Position numbers and translations under genes: made by a program
The notes under the pieces: generated by a model
Database searches by the model: none
The model's input: only the letters and a program-made list of their open reading frames with translations
Told to the model about the DNA's origin: nothing
Assembly (NCBI RefSeq): GCF_003724155.1
Contig: NZ_RJJQ01000016.1
Coordinates: 62,001-126,000 of the forward strand
Reading direction: 5' to 3'
Source of the DNA: Flexivirga caeni
GTDB taxonomy: Bacteria > Actinomycetota > Actinomycetes > Actinomycetales > Dermatophilaceae
DNA length: 64,000 nucleotides
Part shown: positions 56,761 through 64,000 of the stretch, piece after piece
Layout of the letters: the number at the start of each line of letters is the position of its first letter
How positions within the stretch are numbered: position 1 is the stretch's first letter

Positions 56761-56776
56761 GGAGTATAAATTCCAT
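56761..56776. promoter_or_regulatory. IclR-type operator in the divergent aldolase/iclR promoter
   Basis: GGAGTATAAATTCCAT, part of the wider dyad ATGGA-GTATAAAT-TCCAT. It matches the site at the uraD start (57623-57638) at 10 of 16 positions, including GGA, T and the whole TTCCAT. It lies 33 bases before the GTG of the aldolase-like gene and 33 bases before the iclR ATG, where it could control both. AT-rich relative to surroundings. Confidence 0.6.
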
Positions 56777-56809
56777 GTTGGCGAATGACAGGACTGTAGA
56801 GGAGTCGTC

Positions 56810-57565
56810 ATGGCAGAGCACACCCGCCCCGCAGGGGTGCAGTCCGTCGGGCGCGCACTCGACATCATCGAGCTGATCGATCAGGCCGGCGGTGAGATGG
56901 CGCTCGTGGAGATCAGCGCGGCCTCCGGCCTGCCGATGCCCACGATTCACCGGCTGGTGCGCACCCTCGTCGACCGCAACTACCTGCGCCAGTTGCCCGA
57001 CCGGCGCTATGCGCTCGGCGCCCGGCTGATTCCGCTCGGCAATGCCGCGCTCGACGCCTTCGGCTCGCGCAGCAGCTCGCTGCTCGCCGAGGTTGTCCGC
57101 CGCATCGGCGAGAGCGCCAACCTGGCGGCGCTCGACGGCGACATGCTGGTGTATGTCGGCCAGGCTCCGGCGCCGCGTGCCATGCGGATGTTCACCCAGC
57201 TCGGGCAGCACGTGCACCCGCACTGCCGGGCCGCGGGGAAGGCGCTGCTGGCGCAGCTGGACGACGAGCAGGTGCGCGGCATTCTCACTCGCGGCGGGAT
57301 GCCGGCGCTGACACCGGCCACGATCACCGACCCGGACACGTTCGTCGACCAGCTCGCCAGCGTGCGTGCCGAAGGCGTGGCGCACGAGGTCGGCGAGATG
57401 GAGGAGGGCGTGACCTGCCTGGCGCTTCCGGTGCTCGGTGCGACGTCCAACCTCGCCGTGTCCATCTCCGGTCCGGCGTCGAGGATGACCGAAACGCTGC
57501 AGCAGCACGCCATACCCGTCCTGCGGGAGGCCGCCGAGGAGATCGCGGTCCAGCTGGCCGGATGA
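56810..57565 (+). CDS. IclR family regulator of urate/ureidoglycine catabolism
   Basis: 251 aa. The N-terminal winged HTH (about 10-70: VQSVGRALDIIELIDQAGGEMALVEISAASGLPMPTIHRLVRTLVDRNYLRQLPDRRYALG) is followed by the IclR effector domain with HVHPHCRAAGKALLAQLDDEQV and GVTCLALPVL. AllR-type IclR proteins sense allantoin or glyoxylate (family knowledge). It is between the minus-strand aldolase-allE pair and the plus-strand uraD-hiuH-uox genes, so it likely represses both. Confidence 0.9.
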   Translation: MAEHTRPAGVQSVGRALDIIELIDQAGGEMALVEISAASGLPMPTIHRLVRTLVDRNYLRQLPDRRYALGARLIPLGNAALDAFGSRSSSLLAEVVRRIGESANLAALDGDMLVYVGQAPAPRAMRMFTQLGQHVHPHCRAAGKALLAQLDDEQVRGILTRGGMPALTPATITDPDTFVDQLASVRAEGVAHEVGEMEEGVTCLALPVLGATSNLAVSISGPASRMTETLQQHAIPVLREAAEEIAVQLAG

Positions 57566-57583
57566 TCGCACCCGATATGCACC

Positions 57584-57612
57584 TTGACACCCGACGAGCG
57601 ACCCGGCATCCT
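57584..57612 (+). promoter_or_regulatory. Candidate promoter for a leaderless uraD transcript
   Basis: TTGACA (57584-57589) is followed by a 17-base spacer and CATCCT (57607-57612), a weak -10. Transcription would start about 57619, which is the A of the uraD ATG, so the mRNA would be leaderless, a frequent actinobacterial arrangement. No RBS is visible before that ATG, which supports this reading. The -10 is a poor match, so confidence is limited. Confidence 0.4.
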
Positions 57613-57618
57613 TTCTCC

Positions 57619-58143
57619 ATGCGGAATGAGAGTTCCATTCAGCGAAATACGCTGGACGAGTTCAACGATGCGCCTGGTGCGGACGCAGTCCGCATGCTGC
57701 TGCCGTTGTGCAGCAGCCCCGCCTGGGCGACCGCCGTCGCCGATCGGCGTCCGTATGACGGCGTCGATGCCCTGCTGACTGCGTCGGACCAGGTCTTCGC
57801 CGGCCTGGCGATCGCCGACCTGGACGCCGCGCTGACCGGCCATCCGCGCATCGGCGACCGGGTCACCGGCCACGACACGGCGGCGGACCTGTCCCGCTCG
57901 GAGCAGTCGGCGATGCAGTCGGCGGATGAGAGAGTCGCCGATCAGATCCTGCGCGGCAACGTCACCTACGAACAGCGCTTCGATCGCGTCTTCCTCATCC
58001 GTGCTGCCGGCCGGACGCCCGGGGAGATCCTCGCCGAGCTGCGGCGCCGGCTCGCCAACACCGACGCCGACGAGCAGGCCGAGGTGCGCGAGCAACTCCG
58101 TCAGATCACCCGGCTGCGCCTGGAAGGGACCTTCGCGCCATGA
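57619..58143 (+). CDS. uraD: 2-oxo-4-hydroxy-4-carboxy-5-ureidoimidazoline (OHCU) decarboxylase
   Basis: 174 aa from ATG 57619 (MRNESSIQRNTLDEFNDAPGAD). Catalytic residues: His in LTGHPRIGDR, Glu/Arg in YEQRFDRVFLIRAAGRTPGEILAELRRRL. It converts OHCU, formed from 5-hydroxyisourate by HiuH, into S-allantoin. No RBS precedes the ATG, fitting a leaderless start. The stop overlaps the hiuH start (ATGA), coupling the two. Confidence 0.92.
   Translation: MRNESSIQRNTLDEFNDAPGADAVRMLLPLCSSPAWATAVADRRPYDGVDALLTASDQVFAGLAIADLDAALTGHPRIGDRVTGHDTAADLSRSEQSAMQSADERVADQILRGNVTYEQRFDRVFLIRAAGRTPGEILAELRRRLANTDADEQAEVREQLRQITRLRLEGTFAP
57623..57638. promoter_or_regulatory. IclR-type operator inside the first codons of uraD
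   Basis: GGAATGAGAGTTCCAT overlaps codons 2-7 of uraD and is the same motif as at 56761-56776. A repressor bound here would block initiation just downstream of a leaderless start. Confidence 0.55.
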
Positions 58144-58481
58144 CCTCCACCCTCTCCACCCATGTTCTCGATGCCGTCCACGGAGCACCCGCCAGCGGTG
58201 TCGGCGTGACGGTGTTCGCACAGACCGGTGCCGGATCCGATGGCCAGCCCATCGGGTCCGGGACCACAGACGATGACGGCCGGGTCGCCGGCCTGGTGCC
58301 CGACGGGCTCCGGCAGGGGACCTACCGCATCGTCTTCGCCACCGGCAGCTTCTTCGAGCGTGCCGGGGTCCGGGCCTTCTATCCCGAGGTGGCGATCACC
58401 TTCGTCGTAGACGAAGAACGGCACTACCACGTGCCACTGCTACTGAGTCCGTTCGCGTTCTCCACCTATCGAGGGAGCTGA
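58140..58481 (+). CDS. uraH: 5-hydroxyisourate hydrolase
   Basis: 113 aa, a transthyretin-like fold. The signature N-terminus STHVLDAVHGAPASGV contains the catalytic His, and the C-terminal tetrapeptide YRGS is the active-site motif of HIU hydrolases (absent from transthyretin). It hydrolyses 5-hydroxyisourate to OHCU, second step of urate degradation. Between uraD and uox on one transcript. Confidence 0.94.
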   Translation: MTSTLSTHVLDAVHGAPASGVGVTVFAQTGAGSDGQPIGSGTTDDDGRVAGLVPDGLRQGTYRIVFATGSFFERAGVRAFYPEVAITFVVDEERHYHVPLLLSPFAFSTYRGS

Positions 58482-58487
58482 TTTCCG

Positions 58488-59375
58488 ATGTCCTATGTGC
58501 TCGGGCACAACCAGTACGGCAAGGCCGAGGTGCACGTCGTGCGCGTTTTCCGCGACGACCCCGAAGCGCCGCACGACCTGGTCGACTACAACGTCTCCGT
58601 GTCGCTGACCGGCGACTTCACCGAGGCCCACACGACCGGCGACCAGGCGAAGGTGCTCACCACCGACGCCTGCAAGAACACCGTGAACTCCTTCGCCAAG
58701 GAGGCCGGCGACGCGGTCCGCGAGCCGGAGTCGTTCGCGCTCGCGCTGGCCGATCACTTCATCGAGGTGCCGCAGGTCAGCGGGGTGCGCATCAGTGTCG
58801 AGGCGTTCCCGTGGGATCGCGCGCACGGCAACCCGCACGCGTTCGTGAAGAACGGCGACTACGTGCGTACCGTCACCGTGACCCGCACCGCTGACGACAC
58901 CAGTGTCGTCAGCGGGCTGAAGGAACTGACCGTCCTGAAGACCACCGACTCGGAGTTCCACGGCTACTACCAGGACCGCTACACCACCCTGCAGCCGACG
59001 AACGACCGCATCATGGCCACCGCGGTGACCGCGCAGTGGGCGCACGAGGGCCGTGACGTGCAGTGGGGCGCGTCGTTCGATGCCGTGAAGGACGCCATCA
59101 CCAGCAGCTTCGCCGCGGCATACAGCTATGCGCTGCAGCACACCCTGTGGGAGATGGGCGGAGCTGTGCTCGACGCGGCGCCGAGCGTCGCCGAGATCCG
59201 CTTCAGCTGCCCCAATAAGCACCACTTCGTGATCGACCTGAGCCCGTTCGGGGTCGAGAACAACTACGAGGTGCACCACGCCGACGACCGTCCCTACGGG
59301 CTGATCGAGGCGACGATCAAGCGGTCGGAGGACGTCGACAAGTCCTCGGCATACGACCCGGGCCAGGCCTGGTAG
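58488..59375 (+). CDS. uox: Urate oxidase (uricase)
   Basis: 295 aa, usual length. Cofactor-free uricase: the Lys-Thr catalytic pair is in NQYGKAEVHVVRV (Lys) and VLTTDACKNTVNSFA (Thr), and HGNPHAFV supplies the His. It oxidises urate to 5-hydroxyisourate. Six bases after hiuH, ending the uraD-hiuH-uox operon, which is the reverse of metabolic order. Confidence 0.95.
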   Translation: MSYVLGHNQYGKAEVHVVRVFRDDPEAPHDLVDYNVSVSLTGDFTEAHTTGDQAKVLTTDACKNTVNSFAKEAGDAVREPESFALALADHFIEVPQVSGVRISVEAFPWDRAHGNPHAFVKNGDYVRTVTVTRTADDTSVVSGLKELTVLKTTDSEFHGYYQDRYTTLQPTNDRIMATAVTAQWAHEGRDVQWGASFDAVKDAITSSFAAAYSYALQHTLWEMGGAVLDAAPSVAEIRFSCPNKHHFVIDLSPFGVENNYEVHHADDRPYGLIEATIKRSEDVDKSSAYDPGQAW

Positions 59376-59466
59376 GAGCCGCTTCGCCATGGCGACCGGA
59401 CCCGGCAATCCCCTCCGATTGCCGGGTCCAGTTGCAAACCGGCGCGGATCCTAGTGAACTACGGCC

Positions 59467-59889
59467 ATGGCAATTGGGGCCCAGAAAACCGCACTGGCCG
59501 AGAAGCTCGGCTTCGAAAAGAATCTGGTGGTGCAGGAACTCGGCTGGGACGAGGACGTCGACGACGTCGTGCGCGACCAGATCGAGGAAGTCATCGGATC
59601 CGGTCTGGAGGACGATGACTACGACGGTGTGGTCGATGCCGTCGTCCTGTGGTGGCGGGATGGTGACGGCGATCTGATCGACGACTGCGTCGACGCGCTG
59701 ACCAATCTCGCGGACAAGGGATTCGTCGTGCTGCTGGTGCCTGGCGCCGGGCACCCGGATCACGTCGACGCCAGTGACATCGCCGAGGCCGCCCAGACGG
59801 CCGGTCTGAAGGCCGGAACCTCCACCCGTGCGGGTGAAGAGTGGATCGCGACCAAACTCGTCCAGGGCGGGGTGGCCAAGCAGCGATGA
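59467..59889 (+). CDS. DUF3052 family protein
   Basis: 140 aa from ATG 59467. The core TALAEKLGFEKNLVVQELGWDEDVDDVVRDQIEEVIGSGLEDDDYDGVVDAVVLWWRDGDGDLIDDCVDALTNL is the conserved acidic DUF3052 module of actinobacteria. Function unknown. The stop overlaps the peroxiredoxin start (ATGA), the usual DUF3052-AhpE pairing. Confidence 0.88.
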   Translation: MAIGAQKTALAEKLGFEKNLVVQELGWDEDVDDVVRDQIEEVIGSGLEDDDYDGVVDAVVLWWRDGDGDLIDDCVDALTNLADKGFVVLLVPGAGHPDHVDASDIAEAAQTAGLKAGTSTRAGEEWIATKLVQGGVAKQR

Positions 59890-60356
59890 CCGATGCTCCT
59901 GCCGAGGTCGGCGCGCCGGCGCCCGCCTTCGCTCTCAAGAATCAGCACGGCGAGGACGTCTCGCTCATCGAGCGAGTCGCCGATCGCCCGGTGCTGCTGG
60001 TGTTCTATCCCTTCGCGTGGTCGGGCATCTGCACGGGCGAGCTGTGCGCCATACGCGATGATCTGTCCGGCTACACCGGCGACGGTGCGGTCGACGTCCT
60101 GGCGATCTCGTGCGATCCCATGTTCACGCTGCGTGCGTGGGCCGACGCGCAGCACTACGACTTCGAGTTGCTTTCGGACTTCTGGCCGCACGGGCAGGTC
60201 GCCCGCGACTACGGCGTCTTCAACGCCGACGCCGGTATGGCGGTCCGCGGCACCTTCCTGATCGACACCACCGGCACGGTGCGCTGGTCCCAGGTCAACG
60301 CGCCCGGTGAGGCTCGTGACTTCGCCGGCTACCGCGAGGCGCTCGCCGGGCTCTGA
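59886..60356 (+). CDS. AhpE-like one-cysteine peroxiredoxin
   Basis: 156 aa from ATG 59886 (MTDAPAEVGAPAPAFALKNQ). The peroxidatic Cys is in FYPFAWSGICTGELCAIRDD, the PxxxT/SxxC motif; a further Cys follows at LCAI and another at ISCDPM. The AhpE subfamily reduces peroxides with mycothiol or mycoredoxin as reductant (family knowledge). It ends 72 bases before the tRNA-Val. Confidence 0.9.
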   Translation: MTDAPAEVGAPAPAFALKNQHGEDVSLIERVADRPVLLVFYPFAWSGICTGELCAIRDDLSGYTGDGAVDVLAISCDPMFTLRAWADAQHYDFELLSDFWPHGQVARDYGVFNADAGMAVRGTFLIDTTGTVRWSQVNAPGEARDFAGYREALAGL

Positions 60357-60427
60357 GTCGACGATTCGTGTCCGGTCGGCCGCCACTGGCACAATGACCA
60401 GCGCCCGGCGGCACACCGCCGTCCCCG

Positions 60428-60500
60428 GGGCCTGTAGCTCAGTTGGTAGAGCACCGCGCTTACACCGCGGCTGTCGTCGGTTCGAACCCGGCCGGGCCCA
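60428..60500 (+). tRNA. tRNA-Val(TAC), target of the integrated element
   Basis: A 73-nt cloverleaf: acceptor GGGCCTG with CGGGCCC, anticodon arm CCGCG-CTTACAC-CGCGG (TAC at 60461-60463), T-arm GTCGG-TTCGAAC-CCGGC, discriminator A. CCA is not encoded. The 3' half is also the last codons of the opposing recombinase gene, whose stop is the TTA of the anticodon loop. The tRNA structure is intact, so integration restored the gene. Confidence 0.95.
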
Positions 60501-62085
60501 CAATTTCAGACGTACTAGAACACCTGACATCGGTGGAAGCCGGTGTTGGTGCGAGGGCGGCGAACGGCTCAGCGAGCTTGATCGTCGCCCTTTCGTCTTC
60601 GCTGATCTCGATGCCGTTGGTGAGCGCTTGGTTCGCCAGTCGCTTGCCCTGATCATCGGTGCGCGCGTACAGGGTCGCGCAGTCTACGAGCAGGCTGAGC
60701 GCGGTGCTGAGGTGCTTGCGTGACCCCTCGTGCTGATCGTGTTCGCTGGCGAGGCGACGGTCGATGTCAGCAAGCCCCGCCCGGATGCGGTCTTGGTGCC
60801 GTTTGAGAGTTTCCAGGTCGATGGCGTCGGCGAAGTGCGCAGCGAGCAGCTTGTCGCTCTCGATCTGGAGTCGCTTGCGGTTCTCTGTCAGCTCGGCCAG
60901 TTCCTGTGAGCGGGAGGCGAGCCGTTCATCGAACGCTGCCTCGACCTGTGCCGCGAGCGCGGCGTACTGCTCTTCGGTGATCGAGATGTCTCGGTAGCAG
61001 TCCGCGACCAGCTGCTCGGCGATGCCGACTGGCACAGCCCGCCGGGTGCAGTTCTTCCGTTTGGAGGCCCGACCGGAGCACACGTAGTAGGCGTAGCGCA
61101 TGCCTTGCTTGTTGGCTGGGTAGTCCAGTTGCATCCGTGACCCGCACTGGCCGCAGAACAGAGAGCCCTTCAGGTAGTGGTCGTGCGTGCGGCGGCGCTC
61201 GTCCGCGATCTTGCGGGAGTCGAGTAGACGTTGGACTTGCTGCCAGGTCTCGACATCGACCAGTGGCTCGTGGGTGCCGGACTGCTCGGCTCCCTTGTAG
61301 CGCACGATGCCGATGTAGTACGGGTTGCGCAGCATCGAGAAGAACGTGGAACGGCCCACCGGCCCGGACGGACGCTTCGGCGTGGGTACGGTGGTGAGTC
61401 CGCGCGCGGTGGCCACGGCGAGCAGACTGACGACGGTGTGCTCGCCGGTTGCGTACTGCTCGAATACCCACCGCACCAGCGGGGCGCGCTCGGCGTCGAT
61501 CTCGACGGTGCGGTACTCGCGGCCTCGCTCGTCACGCTTGCGGACGTTGAGATAGCCGACCGGTGCTCGCATCGGCGTTCCGCCGGTCTCGAACTTCTGG
61601 TTCAGGCCCTTGCTGACCTCGGATGCGAGGTTCTTGGAGTAGAACTCCGCGATGGACGACATGATGCCGTGCAGCAACATCCCCGAGGGCGTCTCGTCGA
61701 TGTTCTCCGTCGCAGACACCAAGGTCACCCCGGCTTCGACCAGACGGCGGTGAATCTCCACATCGTCCAGCCGGTTGCGGGCGAGGCGGTCGACCTTGTG
61801 GACGATGCAGTAGGTGACTTGATGCGTGGCGATGTACTCCAGCATCCGTTGCAGGTCGGGCCGGTCAGCTGAGCGGGCGGACTCTCCTGCATCCACGAAC
61901 TCGGCGACGATGCGTGCTCCGAGGTCTTCGGCCTTGCGCGCGTTCGCCTGGCGTTGGGCAGGGATGGAAAACCCCTCGTCACGACCCCCCTTGGTCGCCT
62001 GCTCCTTGGTCGAGACACGTTGATACGTCACCGCCGTCAGAAGCGGTGACGTTTCCGTGTCCCGCATCGGCATTGTCAGAGTCAT
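60460..62085 (-). CDS. Large serine recombinase (integrase) of the tRNA-Val element
   Basis: 541 aa from ATG 62085, preceded by AGGAGG. The resolvase catalytic domain has the nucleophile in VTYQRVSTKEQ (Ser25) and later VHKVDRLARNRLDDVEIHRRLVEAGVTLVSATENIDETPSG. The Recombinase domain follows (APVGYLNVRKRDERGREYRTVEIDAERAPLVRWVFEQYATGEHTV), then a zinc ribbon (LFCGQCGSRMQLDYPANKQGMRYAYYVCSGRASKRKNCTR) and a coiled coil. The last dozen codons (GPAGFEPTTAAV) are antisense to the tRNA, and the stop falls in the anticodon loop. In the excised circle the gene's 3' end would be rebuilt. Confidence 0.93.
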   Translation of the reverse strand: MTLTMPMRDTETSPLLTAVTYQRVSTKEQATKGGRDEGFSIPAQRQANARKAEDLGARIVAEFVDAGESARSADRPDLQRMLEYIATHQVTYCIVHKVDRLARNRLDDVEIHRRLVEAGVTLVSATENIDETPSGMLLHGIMSSIAEFYSKNLASEVSKGLNQKFETGGTPMRAPVGYLNVRKRDERGREYRTVEIDAERAPLVRWVFEQYATGEHTVVSLLAVATARGLTTVPTPKRPSGPVGRSTFFSMLRNPYYIGIVRYKGAEQSGTHEPLVDVETWQQVQRLLDSRKIADERRRTHDHYLKGSLFCGQCGSRMQLDYPANKQGMRYAYYVCSGRASKRKNCTRRAVPVGIAEQLVADCYRDISITEEQYAALAAQVEAAFDERLASRSQELAELTENRKRLQIESDKLLAAHFADAIDLETLKRHQDRIRAGLADIDRRLASEHDQHEGSRKHLSTALSLLVDCATLYARTDDQGKRLANQALTNGIEISEDERATIKLAEPFAALAPTPASTDVRCSSTSEIVGPAGFEPTTAAV

Positions 62086-62305
62086 GGTGGCCTCCTTGCT
62101 CGCCCGACGACGAGCGGGCGTCCGTCGTGTTTTCGGTGCTGTGTCGATCACCGATGCGACGCTGCTGCTGATCAAGCTCCTGGGCGTGAAGTCCATCCGC
62201 GATGTGCAGAACCAGCGCGATCAGTTGCTTGTTGTCAGGCTTGGAGCGCACCCGAGGTTCGGCCGAGATACGTCGGCCCGTGCTCGTCACCCGGTAGTGC
62301 CTCAT
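61979..62305 (-). CDS. Small ORF upstream of the recombinase
   Basis: 108 aa from ATG 62305 (MRHYRVTSTGRRISAEPRVRSKPDNKQLIALVLHIADGLHAQ). The middle segment KPDNKQLIALVLHIADGLH looks like an amphipathic helix, and the C-terminal half is Asp/Ser/Gly/His-rich. It overlaps both the recombinase start (by 107 bases) and the end of the membrane protein. It may be an accessory factor for recombination, but overlap on both sides makes it uncertain. Confidence 0.4.
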   Translation of the reverse strand: MRHYRVTSTGRRISAEPRVRSKPDNKQLIALVLHIADGLHAQELDQQQRRIGDRHSTENTTDARSSSGEQGGHHDSDNADAGHGNVTASDGGDVSTCLDQGAGDQGGS

Positions 62306-62651
62306 ACCCGCCAGGTGAACTTGCCTGGCCCTCAGCGTCACGGGCGGCGCGGCGCTCCTTGCGCCGGGCGGAACGACCGTCGCGGTAGATGCGGAGTCCG
62401 TGGAAGAAGAAGCGGAAGCCCTCGCAGATCCCGATCAGGACGATGAGGTGGAGCCATCCCTGGGCTCCGTTGTCGATGAGGACGGTGCAGCCGTAGGCGA
62501 TGCCGAAGTATGTCGCCGCGACGAGCATGGCCCACAGGCTGTACTTCGGGTCGCGCTGGGTGTGGAACCAGTCGAGCAGGATCGTCGAGGGTATCCAGGG
62601 CCGGAGAACCCGGAAGAGGATAAGAACGGCGATGAAGATGAGCCAGATCAT
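62235..62651 (-). CDS. Small membrane protein of the integrative element
   Basis: 138 aa from ATG 62651 with GGAGG about 9 bases upstream. Three to four hydrophobic segments (MIWLIFIAVLILFRVLRPW, LWAMLVAATYFGIAYGCTVLI, GWLHLIVLIGICEGFRFFFHGL) are followed by a basic stretch RDGRSARRKERRAARDAEG and a polar tail. No known family recognised. It lies between the recombinase and the relaxase remnant, facing away from the latter. Confidence 0.7.
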   Translation of the reverse strand: MIWLIFIAVLILFRVLRPWIPSTILLDWFHTQRDPKYSLWAMLVAATYFGIAYGCTVLIDNGAQGWLHLIVLIGICEGFRFFFHGLRIYRDGRSARRKERRAARDAEGQASSPGGYEALPGDEHGPTYLGRTSGALQA

Positions 62652-62751
62652 GGTCAAGTCCTCCAGAAGCGGCGACGCTTCCTATGGGATGGACTTACCG
62701 GGGCGGCTTCCCCGGTTCGTCTGCCACCTGCCTGGGGCTGGTGACGACTAG

Positions 62752-63768
62752 CTGAACATTGATGTCGCCTACGCCTCGACTGTTCACCGTGCGCAAGGAG
62801 CCAGCGTGGATACCGCGCACGCGCTCGTTGACCCTGAAGCCTCGTCGCGGGAGTTGTTCTACGTGGCGATGACGCGCGGCAAGCACCGCAACCACGCCTA
62901 CGTGATCGTGCCCGACCCGCACGAGGTCGAGCCGCATCTCGACCAACCCGAGCCGCTGACCCTGACCGATCGGCTCGCCAAGGTGCTTGCCCGCAGCGAC
63001 GCCGACCTGTCCGCGACCGAGACGCTGGCGCTCGAGGTAGACCGTCACGCCTCGCTGTCCACGCTGCTCGCCGAGTACGACGTGCTCGCCCGCGAAGCAC
63101 AGACCGACCGCTGGGCCGCGCTGCTCGATGTCGCGCCGTTCCCCGAGAACGTGGCCGACGACGTGTTCACCAGCCCCTACTACGAGCACTTGGAGAGCGC
63201 ACTCGCACGCCACGAGGCAGCCGGCCATCTCGCAGCGGTCGCGCTCACCGCGCTCGCCCCGAGGCTCACGCCGGGCGAAGACCAAGCCGACCCCGCCGCG
63301 CAGCTGGCCGACATGCTCGACCAAGCCACTCAGAAGCTCCGGCCCGGCAAACGAACCAGAGCACGAGTCGCCGGACTCATCCCAACACCTGCCGAGCCGA
63401 TCGCCGACGACATGCAAACCGCGCTCACCGAGCGGCAGATACTCATCGAAGCCGCCGCACTGCAACTCGTGCACGACGCCCAAGAAGTGGGAGCCGCATG
63501 GGTGACGCGGCTCGGGCAACCCAGCGTCCGCCCCGAAGCGCAAGAACGGTGGGAGGCACACGCGGCCACCGTCGCGTTGTACCGCTACCGCCACGAGATC
63601 ACCGGCCCGGCACCGCTGGGCGACCCGAATGCTGTGCGTGGCCCTCATCAAGCGGCCGAGTACCGAGCAGGACAGCTCGCATTGCGGCAAATCAAGGCGA
63701 GTGCTCAACACGATGATGACAGAGGACCTCAGTCGACCGTCCGCAACACACCACGACGTGGACTCTGA
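62752..63768 (+). pseudogene. C-terminal remnant of a conjugative relaxase/helicase (TraA/MobF type)
   Basis: The frame opens after TAG 62749-62751 and reads NIDVAYASTVHRAQGASVDTAHALVD, the RecD-like helicase motif V, then ELFYVAMTRGKHRNHAYVIVPD, motif VI. The remaining 280 residues are the helical C-terminal domain (e.g. LTLTDRLAKVLARSDADLSATETLALEVDRHASLSTLLAEYDVLAREAQTDRWAALLD). The relaxase HUH domain and helicase motifs I-IV are missing upstream. No good start codon exists except an internal GTG at 62806. The fragment shows the element had or descended from conjugative machinery. Confidence 0.85.
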
Positions 63769-63912
63769 CTATCGGCCTCATCAGGCGCGCGACGACACGC
63801 CACGCGGAGAACCACTCGGTGACGACGTGGTGGCAGGTGGAACGCTACTCCGCTGGGCGTGCCACCACGGAACCGACAACGCGGGAGGATGCCGGAGGAT
63901 ACCCTATGTAGC

Positions 63913-64000
63913 ATGGGTACCGCTTACGACTTCCTCAGCTCTCATCTGAAGACGATGGCTGCGCCGTACCTGTTTATCGGCTCGGGGATCTCAAGACGGT
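63913..64000 (+). CDS. SIR2-like protein, N-terminus only (cut by the window edge)
   Basis: The first 29 codons read MGTAYDFLSSHLKTMAAPY followed by LFIGSGISRR. FIGSGISRR after a short amphipathic N-terminal helix is the glycine-rich nucleotide-binding start of SIR2-like domains found in anti-phage defence proteins (NADases); this is recognition from family knowledge, on a short fragment. GGAGG at about 63894-63898 lies 14 bases before the ATG, a long but usable spacing. It follows the relaxase remnant on an integrated element, a typical place for defence cargo. Confidence 0.6.
   Translation, partial: MGTAYDFLSSHLKTMAAPYLFIGSGISRR

Larger units (their letters stand above)
60460..64000. mobile_element. 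Integrative element inserted at tRNA-Val, right end beyond the window
   Basis: A large serine recombinase gene abuts and enters the tRNA-Val, the classic layout of an element integrated at a tRNA 3' end. Cargo seen: small ORF, membrane protein, relaxase/helicase remnant, SIR2-like gene. The GTATG motif, frequent in the rest of the window, occurs only twice in about 3.5 kb here, supporting foreign origin. The second attachment site is not in the window. Confidence 0.75.

Noticed and set aside
61979-62305. Confident annotation of an accessory recombination factor
   Set aside because: The ORF overlaps genes on both sides and has no recognised domain, so it is listed only at low confidence without a function.

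Overview
The window is high-GC actinobacterial chromosome. Mycothiol-dependent and DUF222/HNH families, a Zur-type regulator next to recO-uppS, the fasR-fabD-fabH-acpP-fabF block next to aceE, DUF3145, DUF3052 with an AhpE-like peroxiredoxin, LytR-CpsA-Psr and a gluABCD transporter together point to order Micrococcales, possibly a Dermacoccaceae-like genus; the genus is an inference. Coding density is high, and many genes are joined by 4-base ATGA overlaps.

Layout. 1-2 kb: a decayed HNH fragment and a DUF222/HNH protein. 2-4 kb: leuA with a leucine-rich leader ORF and a bidirectional hairpin. 4-10 kb: small enzymes, including a serine hydrolase gene broken by an in-frame TGA. 10-12 kb: recO, uppS, zur. 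12-16 kb: an ABC exporter with its own histidine kinase and response regulator. 16-21 kb: a Baeyer-Villiger monooxygenase, a MetX-like hydrolase, an EthD protein and an enhancer-binding-type regulator. 21-31 kb: dusB, a threonine-aldolase-like enzyme, a rhodanese, a DoxX protein, dgt, a nitronate monooxygenase, dnaG and tRNA-Asn. 31-33 kb: a probably acquired patch (AlkA-like, VOC, truncated EamA transporter). 33-38 kb: a large HTH-like protein and gluABCD. 38-46 kb: a CAT-anticodon tRNA, envelope-associated proteins, a ROK regulator with a xylose-type ABC transporter, and an LCP ligase. 46-54.5 kb: fatty-acid synthesis and pyruvate dehydrogenase E1. 54.6-59.4 kb: urate and ureidoglycine catabolism under an IclR regulator. 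59.5-60.4 kb: DUF3052 and a peroxiredoxin.

At 60.43 kb a tRNA-Val(TAC) gene marks the left end of an integrated element that runs off the window. A large serine recombinase gene ends inside the tRNA. It is followed by a small ORF, a membrane protein, the C-terminal remnant of a conjugative relaxase/helicase, and the first 29 codons of a SIR2-like gene of the type found in phage-defence systems.

Two signals cut across the annotation. First, the pentamer GTATG/CATAC, usually extended to GTATGVCG, is scattered through the ancestral DNA on both strands (126 copies by hand count in about 58.5 kb), while the equal-composition word GTATC/GATAC occurs only about ten times there. The motif is nearly absent from the two probable foreign segments. 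Second, perfect GC-rich hairpins sit between operon genes whose products are needed in unequal amounts (gluB/gluC, xylF/xylG-like, acpP/fabF).
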